35,578 nucleotides of DNA from Dermatophilus congolensis (GCA_030538115.1 JAUNUP010000029.1:1-35578), one strand, 5' to 3'. Numbered from the stretch's first letter, positions 22,439-30,496 are shown. Notes: a model not told the origin generated them from the sequence alone. Numbers and translations: made by a program.

Positions 22439-22464
22439 TCGACTGAGCCGAACCGCTCAGTCGA
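22439..22464 (-). terminator. Hairpin containing the rbpA stop codon (repeat copy 3)
   Basis: Arms TCGACTGAGC and GCTCAGTCGA with a 6-nt loop (GGTTCG on the minus strand). Read on the minus strand it is the same as the helY-end hairpin, and the rbpA TGA falls at the same position in the left arm. Confidence 0.55.
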
Positions 22465-22804
22465 TCGCTTTCTCCCCGCGGCCCACCCGCAGCAGGTTCA
22501 GCCGCTCCTTGAGCAGCTCGGCCAGCTCGGCCTCGGAGCGGCGTTCGAGCAGCATGTCCCAGTGGGTACGGGCCGCCTTCTGCGGCTTGATGTCGGGCTC
22601 GGGGCCGTCGACCAGCTTCGCCTCTTGGCCGCAGCGGCACTCCCACAGCGGGGGAATGTCGGCCTCGACCGAGAAGGGCAGCTCGCTGACGTGGCCGTTC
22701 GAGCAGACGTACCGCGAGATGCGCCGCTCCGAAAGGACGACGTTCTCGTCGGTCTCCATGCTCAGCGCACTGAGGTTGGTGCCTCGCAGCGAACGCTCTG
22801 CCAT
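22457..22804 (-). CDS. rbpA: RNA polymerase-binding protein RbpA
   Basis: 115-aa actinobacterial transcription factor that binds the housekeeping sigma factor and stabilises open promoter complexes. N-terminal tail and core domain are followed by the basic linker and the sigma-interacting C-terminus (RTHWDMLLERRSEAELAELLKERLNLLR). Cys34, His38, Cys56 and Cys58 form a zinc site as in Streptomyces RbpA; mycobacterial RbpA has lost these. ATG 22804 follows GGGAGG by 7 nt. A SigR-type promoter lies upstream, again as in Streptomyces. The last codons and stop lie in a hairpin repeat. Confidence 0.96.
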   Translation of the reverse strand: MAERSLRGTNLSALSMETDENVVLSERRISRYVCSNGHVSELPFSVEADIPPLWECRCGQEAKLVDGPEPDIKPQKAARTHWDMLLERRSEAELAELLKERLNLLRVGRGEKAID

Positions 22805-22944
22805 TCATGGCCTCCCATGTCGATATCGGCACTGACCTCCACGAGGCGGCTCGATGTGCAGCGGTGTTGCGCGCACGGATCAAGCACATGCCTGGGAGGG
22901 GTGACTGGCGCGCCATGATAGGCGCAACTACCCATTGTGCTCGA

Positions 22945-22971
22945 AACGCCGCCAGTGGGCGAGTTCATTCC
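22945..22971 (-). promoter_or_regulatory. SigR-type (thiol-stress) promoter of rbpA
   Basis: On the minus strand GGAAT (22971-22967), 19 nt, GTT (22947-22945). The SigR/SigH-family consensus is GGGAAT-N18/19-GTT, and Streptomyces rbpA is SigR-controlled. It predicts a leader of about 130 nt. A housekeeping promoter was not found for rbpA. Confidence 0.55.
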
Positions 22972-23016
22972 ACCGGCCGGTCGTGTCGGAGCGGCGAAGA
23001 CAACAAGCAGACCGGG

Positions 23017-24270
23017 TCAGCCCGCGAATTCCCAGTGCCACGGCTCCGGCTTCGAACCGCTCTCTTGCGCCCAGGCGGGTAGGTAGAACCCGAACAGGGG
23101 CGCGTGGCGGCGCATCCACTGGTGGGCGGAGGTTCCGTAGTTCTCGACTCCGCCGCACAGGTCGACGGCGAGGCCGAGTCCGTGGTTGCTCGTGCCCGGC
23201 ACGGCGGCGAGGTGAGGCTTGCGGGCGCGCACATCGACCTGCGCCGCGTAGGTGCGGTACGAGTCGGTGACACACAGCAGCGATCCGGTGCTCTCGCGGT
23301 ACGCCTTCGACAGTGCGTCGAAGGCGCGGGCGGCGTCGGGACGTAGCATGTGGCCGCGTGCCGTCTCGAGCGCGCAGAGTGCGGAGGCGGGCAGCTTGCC
23401 GTTGGGGTGAACGCCCAGGTCGTCCGAGCACAGCGGCGTGGTGACGACGGAGTCGAGCATCGTGAGGTCGAGCGAGGCGCGCAGAGCTTCGTTGGCGTCG
23501 AGGGCGTTCTGGGTGGCCTCGGCTCCGGCCTTGAGCTGCACGAGGGCGACGCGCTGGGCGGCGACCGTCGCGTCGGCCTCAGCCTTCGCCGCTGTCGCGG
23601 CTTTCGTGGCCTTCTCTCGGGTCAGGCGTGCTGCCGCGGCCTTGGCTGCGACCTTCTTCTGAGCCGCGGCGAGTTTTTCGTAGCGTGTCTGGTCGGCGTC
23701 TCGGGCGTCGGCCAGGTATGAGGCGAGCGCGGCGTTTGAGAGCGTCTCGGGGGAGGAAGTGACCACAGAGAGCAGGGCCGCGATGTCACTCAGTGAGCCG
23801 GTGCCGTTGGTGTAGGCGTCGACGGCCATCGCGTCGACATCACGCTGCGCCGCAGTGGCCTCAGCCGTGAGCCGCTTGAGCTCGGCTCGCTGTTTGGCCT
23901 CTTCGGCCTGGGCCTTCTTCTCTGCCGCGCGGGCAGTGACGAGCTTCTCCATCGCCGCGGCGGAGGCAGCCGACGCCTTCTCGAGCTCGGCGGTCGCCTT
24001 CGCCAGTGCCGCGTTGTCTGCCTTGAGCTTTTCTCGCAGTCGAGCGGCCTCTGCGACCTGGGCCTTCACCTCGTCGCGCGTGAGGGGTACCTGGTCGTCC
24101 CCGGAAGGAGAGGGGACCTCCCGGGCAGCGGGTGCCGTAGGTGCAGCGACCAGCGTGAGGGGCTCGAGCGCCTGGGCCGGTGAGGCCGCGACGGAGACGG
24201 TGCCGACGAGTGCGAACGCGGTCGCCAAAGAACCGAACGTACTCACGACTCGTCGTGCCGTGGATGCCAC
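23017..24270 (-). CDS. Exported coiled-coil M15 (VanY-type) peptidase
   Basis: 417-aa secreted zinc D,D-carboxypeptidase-like protein acting on peptidoglycan stems. The signal peptide (VASTARRVVSTFGSLATAFALVGTVSVAASPAQA) is followed by a long Ala/Glu/Lys-rich coiled coil (about residues 65-260) and the M15 domain with SYRTYAAQ, GTSNHGLGLAVDL (zinc His and Asp) and EPWHWEF (zinc His). GTG 24270 is chosen because AGGTGG sits 7 nt upstream and it begins at a normal signal peptide; an ATG at 24339 gives 23 more residues but has no ribosome site. The coiled coil resembles those of division-associated hydrolases that bind FtsEX, but that link is inference. Confidence 0.87.
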   Translation of the reverse strand: MASTARRVVSTFGSLATAFALVGTVSVAASPAQALEPLTLVAAPTAPAAREVPSPSGDDQVPLTRDEVKAQVAEAARLREKLKADNAALAKATAELEKASAASAAAMEKLVTARAAEKKAQAEEAKQRAELKRLTAEATAAQRDVDAMAVDAYTNGTGSLSDIAALLSVVTSSPETLSNAALASYLADARDADQTRYEKLAAAQKKVAAKAAAARLTREKATKAATAAKAEADATVAAQRVALVQLKAGAEATQNALDANEALRASLDLTMLDSVVTTPLCSDDLGVHPNGKLPASALCALETARGHMLRPDAARAFDALSKAYRESTGSLLCVTDSYRTYAAQVDVRARKPHLAAVPGTSNHGLGLAVDLCGGVENYGTSAHQWMRRHAPLFGFYLPAWAQESGSKPEPWHWEFAG

Positions 24271-24443
24271 GCGCTTGCCACCTGCCCCTGGATGTGTCGG
24301 CCGAATCCCCGTACCGAACTCCTGCTGTGCAGCAAACATCTACGGGCGCACAGGAGCTCGTAGACCGAGTATCCCATCGTGGTACTTCTGCGCCACGGAG
24401 CCACCGTCGAACTTGTCGACAACAGCCGGTGAAGTCGGCCGCT

Positions 24444-24470
24444 GTGGGTCATGTTCGCCTGGTAACCCAC
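24444..24470. terminator. Hairpin downstream of trpS
   Basis: GTGGGT / ACCCAC arms around a 15-nt loop, 46 nt beyond the trpS stop. The remainder of 24271-24515 holds no gene or recognised riboswitch. Confidence 0.25.
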
Positions 24471-24515
24471 GCAGCCGTGTCGCCGTGTCGGCGATTCTGT
24501 GCGACGCGCGGAGGC

Positions 24516-25670
24516 TCACAGATAGCGCATCGACATTGCCTCGCGCACCTCGTCGAGGGTCGCGTCGGCCACCTCGTTCGCCTTGCGGATGCCCTCGGCC
24601 AGGACCTCGTCGACGATCCGGCCGTCGGCCTCGACCTCAAGGCGCCGCGCACGGATGGGGGCCAGCAGGTCGTTGATCGAGGCGGTGACGAGCTTCTTGA
24701 GCGCTCCCGAGCCGCCGTCGCCGATGTCGGCCGCGATCGCCTCCGGAGCCTCACCGGTGGCTAGGGCTGCGAGCAGCACGAGGTTGCTCACCTCCGGCCG
24801 ATTCACGGGGTCGTAGGTGATGTTGCGGTCGGAGTCGGTGACGGCCTTCTTGAGGATCTTGGCCGTCTCGTCAGCGGTCATCCGCAGCTCGATCGTGTTG
24901 CCGCGCGACTTGCTCATCTTCGTGCCGTCGGTGCCCAGCACGGTCGGGGCTTCGCTGAGCAGGGCCTCGGCGCGCGGGAACACGGGCGTCTTGCCGTCGC
25001 CCGCACGGCCGTAACGCTTGTCGAAACGGTTGGCGATGACGCGGGTCTGCTCGAGGTGCGGCAACTGGTCTTTGCCCACGGGCACGAGGTTGGCCTTGCA
25101 GAACAGGATGTCGGCGGCCTGGTGCACCGGGTAGGTGAGCAGCAGGCCCGACATCGGGCGGCCTTCGGTGGCGTCTAGCTCGGCCTTCACAGTGGGGTTG
25201 CGGCGCAGTTCGCTGTCGGTGACGAGCGAGAGGAACGGCAGCATGAGCTGGTTGAGACCCGGCACCGCGGAGTGCGGGAAGATCGTGGCCTTGCTCGGGT
25301 CGATGCCCACGGCGAGGTAGTCGGCGACGAGCGAGCGCACGCGGTCACCGATCGGGCCCACTCCGTCGCGGTCGGTGATCACCTGGTAGTCGGCGATGAC
25401 GATCCACGTGTCGACTCCGGCCTCGTGCAGGCGGACCCGGTTGCGCAGCGACCCGAAGTAGTGACCGATGTGCAGGTTGCCGGTCGGCCTGTCACCGGTG
25501 AGCACCCGGAACCGCGAGGCGTCTTCGGCAATCGCGGCCTCGATCTGCGCGCTGCGCTCTTGCGCGGCGGCGTACGAGGCTTCGGAGGTCGAACCGGCCA
25601 GTGCATCGCCCGCGTCGGCGGAGTCGTGCATCGGGTCGGCGGGGGCATCGGCGGAGGTCGAACCAGTCAC
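24516..25670 (-). CDS. trpS: Tryptophanyl-tRNA synthetase
   Basis: 384-aa class I aminoacyl-tRNA synthetase charging tRNA-Trp. The HIGH signature is TGNLHIGHYFGSL (preceded by LTGDRPT), the KMSKS loop is GTDGTKMSKSRGNTI, and the body matches bacterial TrpRS. An N-terminal Ala/Ser/Asp-rich extension of about 50 residues is not part of the catalytic fold. The start is placed at GTG 25670, 7 nt after a TAAGGT -10; an in-frame GTG at 25679 lies upstream of the expected transcript start. It could be a housekeeping or a second, resistance-type TrpRS; the window does not show which. Confidence 0.94.
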   Translation of the reverse strand: MTGSTSADAPADPMHDSADAGDALAGSTSEASYAAAQERSAQIEAAIAEDASRFRVLTGDRPTGNLHIGHYFGSLRNRVRLHEAGVDTWIVIADYQVITDRDGVGPIGDRVRSLVADYLAVGIDPSKATIFPHSAVPGLNQLMLPFLSLVTDSELRRNPTVKAELDATEGRPMSGLLLTYPVHQAADILFCKANLVPVGKDQLPHLEQTRVIANRFDKRYGRAGDGKTPVFPRAEALLSEAPTVLGTDGTKMSKSRGNTIELRMTADETAKILKKAVTDSDRNITYDPVNRPEVSNLVLLAALATGEAPEAIAADIGDGGSGALKKLVTASINDLLAPIRARRLEVEADGRIVDEVLAEGIRKANEVADATLDEVREAMSMRYL

Positions 25671-25677
25671 GCAGGTC

Positions 25678-25683
25678 ACCTTA
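25678..25683 (-). promoter_or_regulatory. -10 element of leaderless trpS
   Basis: TAAGGT on the minus strand, 7 nt before GTG 25670, no Shine-Dalgarno. Confidence 0.4.
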
Positions 25684-25752
25684 GCCGCCGCGCGTCACGA
25701 CGCCGCGCCCCCGCCCGCGACGCGAGAGCACCGACAGGTGTCGGCCGGCGGC

Positions 25753-26697
25753 TCAGTGAGCGCTGTGCCCGCCCTTGCGGGGGATGAGATGCATGATCAC
25801 CACGACGACGGCTCCGACGAGCAGGCCGGCGATGGCAGAGAACAGCGTGTTGGTGAGCCAACCGAAGACGCCGGCGGCGAACGGGACTGCGCCGGCCACG
25901 ACCTCCTCCGCGTGGTGTACGAACGCGTACGGTGCGTGCCAGCCGAGCTCGTCGGCACCGACGAGCAGGATGTGCCCGCCGACCCACAGCATGGCCGCAG
26001 TGCCGACGATGGCGAGGGCACGAAGCAGCCACGGCATGCCCTTGACGAGCGCGAGGCCCACCTTCTGCGAGGGCTCCGATTTGCGCTGGGTCATGGCGAG
26101 CCCGATGTCGTCCATCTTCACGATGAGCGCGACGACGCCGTACACGAGCGCCGTGATGCCGAGTGCCACGACGATGAGGATGACTGCCCGGTTGAGCAAC
26201 GGCTCTGTGGCGACCTCGTTGAGCGAGATGACCATGATCTCGGCGGAGAGGATGAAGTCGGTGCGGATCGCGCCCGAGACCATCGTCTCCTCGTAGTTCT
26301 CGCCCTTCATCGCCGCCGGGGTCTCGTTGGTCTTGCTGTGGCCGCTGACGACTTCCCAGATCTTCTCGGCGCCCTCGAAACACAGGTAGGTGCCGCCGAG
26401 CATGAGCAACGGAGTCAGCGCCCAAGGGAGCCACTCGCTGAGTGCGAGGGCCGCCGGGAGGATGAACAGCAGCTTGTTGCGCAGGCTGCCGATCGCGATG
26501 CGCTTGATGATCGGCAGCTCACGGTCGGCCGTGAAGCCCTGCAAGTAGCGGGGCGTGACGGCCGTGTCGTCGACGACGACTGCGGCAGCCTTGGCGCTGG
26601 CCTTACCGGCGGCGGCACCGATGTCGTCGACGGAGGCGGCTGCCATCTTGGCGATGGCTGCCACGTCGTCGAGCAGCGCCGCGAGGCCGCCGCTCAT
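25753..26697 (-). CDS. DUF808 (YedI) family membrane protein
   Basis: 314-aa protein with the DUF808 hallmarks MSGGLAALLDDVAAIAKMAAASVDDI at the start, VDDTAVTPRYLQGF, and CFEGAEKIWE, followed by several membrane helices and a C-terminal GWLTNTLFSAIAGLLVGAVVV. Family function is unknown. ATG 26697 follows a G-rich ribosome site. A possible -10 TACAGT lies at 26741-26736. Not obviously in an operon with trpS, 82 bp downstream, or with the upstream thioesterase. Confidence 0.88.
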   Translation of the reverse strand: MSGGLAALLDDVAAIAKMAAASVDDIGAAAGKASAKAAAVVVDDTAVTPRYLQGFTADRELPIIKRIAIGSLRNKLLFILPAALALSEWLPWALTPLLMLGGTYLCFEGAEKIWEVVSGHSKTNETPAAMKGENYEETMVSGAIRTDFILSAEIMVISLNEVATEPLLNRAVILIVVALGITALVYGVVALIVKMDDIGLAMTQRKSEPSQKVGLALVKGMPWLLRALAIVGTAAMLWVGGHILLVGADELGWHAPYAFVHHAEEVVAGAVPFAAGVFGWLTNTLFSAIAGLLVGAVVVVIMHLIPRKGGHSAH

Positions 26698-26735
26698 CGC
26701 ACGGCCCCCGCCGTGCGCAGGGTGAATCGGTCGAG

Positions 26736-26741
26736 ACTGTA
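26736..26741 (-). promoter_or_regulatory. Possible -10 element of the DUF808 gene
   Basis: TACAGT on the minus strand would start transcription near 26729 and give a 32-nt leader. No matching -35. Confidence 0.25.
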
Positions 26742-26793
26742 GCTCTGGCCCGCGGAGGCGGCACGCGTGTGGTTCACGGCAACAGGGTAGGGC

Positions 26794-27255
26794 CTAGTCG
26801 TCGTCGGGCCTCAGCTCTCCGTGGCCGTGTGCGTTCATCGCCTCACGGAGATGTTCGGGCCAGGGGGCGGCGGCTCCTGAGCGGCGCAGCGCGATGACGT
26901 CTTCTGACAGCGCGATGCAGACGTCTCCCGACCAGGCGGCGGCCTGCTCCACCAGGGAGGAACCGCCCACCTTCTTGGTACGGACACGCACGTGGATCGC
27001 CTCGTTCATACCCGCCTCGGCCAGGTAGTCGATCGACACCCGCGCGACGAGCAGGCGATATGGCTCGGGGTCGTCGAACAGGTCGTGCAACCCCATGCGC
27101 TGGTGCTGCAGGGTGCGCGCGTGCTCGAAGAACCGACCGAACGCCACGTTGTTGAGGTGCCCGTTCGGATCGAGGTCGTTGTACAACACCGGCAGGTCGA
27201 GGCCCGGCCCCGGGTAGTACCTCCGGTCGGTGCGGTGCTGCGGAAAACGTGACAT
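26794..27255 (-). CDS. Acyl-CoA thioesterase, hot-dog (4HBT) fold
   Basis: 153-aa single hot-dog domain. The motif YNDLDPNGHLNNVAFGRFFEHAR contains the D-x-N-G-H-x-N-N pattern with the catalytic-type Asp on the first strand and central helix of YbgC/FadM-like thioesterases. The C-terminal PWPEHLREAM is also usual. ATG 27255 follows GAGG by 4 nt. A GTG at 27288 would add 11 arginine-rich residues without support. Substrate chain length is unknown. Confidence 0.85.
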   Translation of the reverse strand: MSRFPQHRTDRRYYPGPGLDLPVLYNDLDPNGHLNNVAFGRFFEHARTLQHQRMGLHDLFDDPEPYRLLVARVSIDYLAEAGMNEAIHVRVRTKKVGGSSLVEQAAAWSGDVCIALSEDVIALRRSGAAAPWPEHLREAMNAHGHGELRPDDD

Positions 27256-27346
27256 GTCGCCTCGCCGTGGTCGCGGTCGTTTCGGCACATCTTCGCAGCT
27301 GGGCGCACCGCCGCGGGTGCGAACATGTACCGAAACCTATGGCGTC

Positions 27347-27853
27347 TCAGGACTCGTCGGGCTCCCACTCCACACCCATACGAGTGTCGGTCGTCGTGCC
27401 GTCGAGGGTCTCGCGAACGATGTCGGCGTGCCCGGCGTGGTGTGCGACCTCCGCGAAGATGTGCAGCAACACCCATCGGATCGAAACGTCTGCGGCCGGC
27501 TGCCCGAACCACGGTTGGGCCGGGTAGTTGCACACCGAACCGAGGTCGAGGCCCTGGCACTGGGCTTTCAGGGTCGTGAACGCCTCGTCGAATGAGGCGA
27601 GAGTGCCTTCGACCGTCTCGTCGTCGCGCAGGGCGAACGAATCGGTCCAGTCGGCCACGCGGGCGTCGAAATCGGCGTCCCAGGCGCTCGGCTCCGGTGC
27701 GGAGGCGATGCGCTCGCGGGCCCCGACCAGCCCGAAGGTCACGTGCTTGACGACGCCGCCCACGGAGAGGGCGCTCGCGGTGGGGGTGGCACGGGCCTGC
27801 TCTTCGGTGAGGCCGGCGAGCGTCGTGCGCAGGCCGTCGATCTCGTCGTCCAC
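27347..27853 (-). CDS. DinB/DUF664 family protein
   Basis: 168-aa four-helix-bundle protein of the DinB superfamily. Visible are GLTEEQARATPTASALSVGGVVKHV (first metal His) and the C-terminal RWVLLHIFAEVAHHAGHADIVRETLDG (second and third His). Members are often thiol-dependent enzymes using mycothiol; the exact reaction is unknown. GTG 27853 is the first plausible start, giving a shorter N-terminus than usual and no ribosome site. Its start overlaps the divergent WYL gene by 29 nt on the other strand. Such DinB-WYL pairs are common in actinobacteria, and the WYL protein probably regulates this gene. Confidence 0.8.
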   Translation of the reverse strand: MDDEIDGLRTTLAGLTEEQARATPTASALSVGGVVKHVTFGLVGARERIASAPEPSAWDADFDARVADWTDSFALRDDETVEGTLASFDEAFTTLKAQCQGLDLGSVCNYPAQPWFGQPAADVSIRWVLLHIFAEVAHHAGHADIVRETLDGTTTDTRMGVEWEPDES

Positions 27854-28846
27854 GGCGCGAGTTCTGCAGTTGCTCGGGCTGTTCCAGGCGCGTTCTGTGT
27901 GGACCGCGCCGGAGCTCGCCGAGCGTCTCGAGGTGACCACGCGGTGCATCCGCCGCGACGTGGAGCGGCTGCGCGGTCTGGGTTACGTGATCGAGTCGTC
28001 ACCCGGCGTCGGAGGCGGCTACCGGCTGGCCGCCGGGACTCCGGTGCCGCCGTTGATCCTCGACGACGAGGAGGCCGTGGCCGTCGCGGTATGCCTCATC
28101 ACCGGCGCCGGCACGACCTCGCACGCTCTCGACGAAGCGGCGGTGCGGGCACTGCGCAAGCTCGACCAGACCCTGCCTGCCCGCCTGCGGCCCACCTTGC
28201 GGGCCGTGCAGGCCTCGGTGTCGGCGATGCCGCGGGCCGACGTGGGCATCGACACGCGACTGCTGGCCGCTCTGGCGGGCGCCATCGACACCCGAGTGCG
28301 CGTGCGGTTCACGTACTCTGCGGCCTCCGGTGAAGGCAGCGAGCGCCATGTCGAGCCGCACCGCATCGTCTCCGCGGGCCGGCGCTGGTACCTGCTCGCC
28401 TACGACCTCGTGCGAGACGACTGGCGTACGTTCCGCGTCGATCGCATCGGTGCCATCGACGCCACGACCATGCGTTTCACCCCGCGGCCGATGCCCGACG
28501 CGGCCGCGTTCGTGCGCGATTCACTCGAACGGTTCACCCGCCCCGTGGAGGTCGAGGTTCTCGTCGAGGCGACGCTCGAGGAGGTGTACAACCGCTACGT
28601 ACCTCCGGGCGCCCTCGTCGAGGCGGTCGAGCTGTCCGAAGAGATCGACGCGTCGGGGAGTCAGGCGCGCGGGTCGATCCGAAACGGGCGGCGCACACGC
28701 GGATCCGGTTCGGCTGTCACGACCTCACCCACGCCGCTGGGATCGTCGTCGGTTTCGGGTCTCCGGTGCAGATCCTGGCGCCGGCGGGCCTGAAGGCTGA
28801 GCTTCGGCGCGCCGCGGCGCGGTTCGTGGATCCCGCGGTCACGTGA
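27825..28846 (+). pseudogene. YafY-type HTH/WYL regulator, frameshifted near the C-terminus
   Basis: An intact helix-turn-helix (ARVLQLLGLFQARSVWTAPELAERLEVTTRCIRRDVERLR), the GVGGGYRLAAG...PLILDDEEAVAVAV linker and the WYL domain (VRFTYSAASGEG...HRIVSAGRRWYLLAYDLVRDDWRTFRVDRI) are read in one frame to 28658. After the run GGGG at 28655-28658 that frame turns into a Ser/Arg-rich non-homologous tail ending at 28793. The -1 frame instead reads RVDPKRAAHTRIRFGCHDL and then a normal family C-terminus to TGA at 28844-28846. One added G restores the gene. Causes: real mutation, assembly error in a homopolymer, or slippage. GTG 27825 is the likely start; no good ribosome site. Confidence 0.8.
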
Positions 28847-28910
28847 TTGGGGAAATCCCACGACTGTGCGCCCGCGTGCGCTTCAGGATGCGGCCGACCG
28901 CGCACGCCCG

Positions 28911-28916
28911 TAGCGT
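28911..28916 (+). promoter_or_regulatory. Candidate -10 of csbD
   Basis: TAGCGT, giving a start near 28923 and a leader of about 61 nt. I could not find a SigB-type GTTT/GGGTA pair although csbD genes are often stress-controlled. Confidence 0.3.
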
Positions 28917-28983
28917 CGTATCCCGGAGGGCGAACGAAGGTTCTCCCTCCGACCGCCGCAATCTCGACGAAGGAGCGACGCCC

Positions 28984-29157
28984 ATGGGTCTCGACGACAA
29001 GATCAAGAACGCTGCCGAGAACATCTCTGGCAAGGCCAAGGAAGCGACCGGCAAAGCCACTGACAACGAGCGCCTCGAGGCCGAAGGCAAGGTCGACCAG
29101 GGCTCCGCCAACCTCAAGCAGGCCGGCGAGAACGTCAAGGACGCTTTCAAGAACTGA
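28984..29157 (+). CDS. CsbD-like small stress protein
   Basis: 57-aa highly charged protein with the CsbD pattern MGLDDKIKNAAENISGKAKEATGKATDNERLEAEGKVDQ and the repeat-like AN-LKQAGENVKDAFKN end. CsbD proteins are general-stress induced; biochemical role unknown. A clear AAGGAG (28970-28974) precedes ATG 28984. The open frame extends upstream to 28843 but lacks homology. It converges on the MFS gene with a 15-bp gap. Confidence 0.9.
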   Translation: MGLDDKIKNAAENISGKAKEATGKATDNERLEAEGKVDQGSANLKQAGENVKDAFKN

Positions 29158-29172
29158 CCTGACTCAACGGCG

Positions 29173-30303
29173 TCAGCGGCCCGTGAGGGTCACGATGCCG
29201 ATGCCGACGAGCCCGGCGATGCCGGCCACTGCGGTGGCGGTCGCCGGGCTCGTCGCGTAGAGGGGGAGTAGGGCTGGCACGCAGGCGGTGCCGGTGAACT
29301 GGGCGGCCAGCGTGATCGAGGTCGCTCCGCCCTTGTTCGTCGGGGTGCTCTGCACGGCGAGTGTGTTGGTGAGTACGCGAGTGCCGGTCGACGCGGCACC
29401 GCCGACGGAGATGAGCAGGCCGAGCGCCACGATGCTCGGTGCAACTCCGAGCAGGGCGCCGACAAGGGCGACGGTGGCGAGTGCGCCGCATCCCGCACGC
29501 ACGAGTCCGATCCGGTCGGAGACGGCGCCGAAGATCCGGCCGCTGAGCAGACCCGCCACCCCGAACAGTGCGACCAGCGCGCCACGCGGGCCAGGGGCGA
29601 GGTCGAACCGGTCGGCGGCGATCATGGCGCTGAGGATGAGAATCGCCGTGCCGGCGAACTGGGCGGTCAGCGCCGTGCCGGCAGCGCGTGCCAGCTTGCG
29701 GTTGGCCAGGGCCGCCCACGCGGCGCGTGAATTGCTGCGCGTCGTCTCTTCCTGCGGAGTCGGCGTGACGAAGACCAGGCCCAGCGCGACCAGGGCGCTC
29801 GCGCCGAAGGCCAGCCGGTAGTCCCAGGTCGCCGCGGCGCCGCCGACGAGGGGCGCGAAGGCCTGCCCAGCGGCCTGCATGGAGGCGTACGTGCCGATCG
29901 AGCGCCCGATGCGGTTGGGGGGCACGAGGTCGGAGATCATCGCGATGAGCAGCGGCGTCGTGAACGCGTTGGCGAGGCCTGACAGGGCTCGGCCCAGCAT
30001 GAACAGGGGCACCGTAGAGGCCAGGGCGCAGACGAGGCAGGCTGCGGCGTACCCGACGTAGGCGATGCGCAGCGTGCGCGCGCGGCCCCACGAATTGGCG
30101 AGCGTGCCTGACACGACCATGAACCCGGCGAAGGGCACCATGTACACCGTCATCGCCCAGGCCGCAGTGGAGACGTCGGTGTTCAGGCCGCGAGCGATTT
30201 CCGGAAAGATCGCGTTGACCATGGCCCCGCCGAAGGGTCCGAGAAACCCGCCGATGTACAGCGGCCACAGACGCGGCGGCCGACCGAGGTCCGTGCCCGT
30301 CAT
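29173..30303 (-). CDS. Major facilitator superfamily transporter
   Basis: 376-aa polytopic membrane protein with about 12 helices, probably a drug or metabolite exporter. The A-motif region after helix 2 reads GTLANSWGRARTLRIAYVG, and the family motif in helix 5 is not strongly conserved. The start is ATG 30303 just before the first helix; the same frame upstream to 30504 is basic, non-membrane sequence and unlikely. The divergent neighbour is a GNAT acetyltransferase; the 193-bp gap shows only a CATCTG/CAGATG inverted pair. Substrate unknown. Confidence 0.87.
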   Translation of the reverse strand: MTGTDLGRPPRLWPLYIGGFLGPFGGAMVNAIFPEIARGLNTDVSTAAWAMTVYMVPFAGFMVVSGTLANSWGRARTLRIAYVGYAAACLVCALASTVPLFMLGRALSGLANAFTTPLLIAMISDLVPPNRIGRSIGTYASMQAAGQAFAPLVGGAAATWDYRLAFGASALVALGLVFVTPTPQEETTRSNSRAAWAALANRKLARAAGTALTAQFAGTAILILSAMIAADRFDLAPGPRGALVALFGVAGLLSGRIFGAVSDRIGLVRAGCGALATVALVGALLGVAPSIVALGLLISVGGAASTGTRVLTNTLAVQSTPTNKGGATSITLAAQFTGTACVPALLPLYATSPATATAVAGIAGLVGIGIVTLTGR

Positions 30304-30496
30304 CCCACCACCCCGCCTCTGTTCACCACCCGCGGAGCGGGGCTGACGAGGGACAGCTTGCCAGGGCCCGACCGGCGCTTTCACATCTGATGCCCGCCAG
30401 ACGAAACGATGAGGCTCGACAGATGGGCGGACGAGCGCAGAGCATGAGGGCCGGTGGGGTAGTCGTCTCAGCGGTTCGTCGGGGTTGAATGGGCCG

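Noticed and set aside
24271..24480. c-di-AMP (ydaO-type) riboswitch before the M15 peptidase gene
   Set aside because: Such riboswitches precede some actinobacterial cell-wall hydrolases, but the conserved core segments are not present in order.
28651..28665. Programmed -1 frameshift in the WYL gene
   Set aside because: Slippage on GGGG is possible but there is no full X-XXY-YYZ heptamer or evident downstream pseudoknot, and WYL regulators are not known to use it; mutation or sequence error is simpler.
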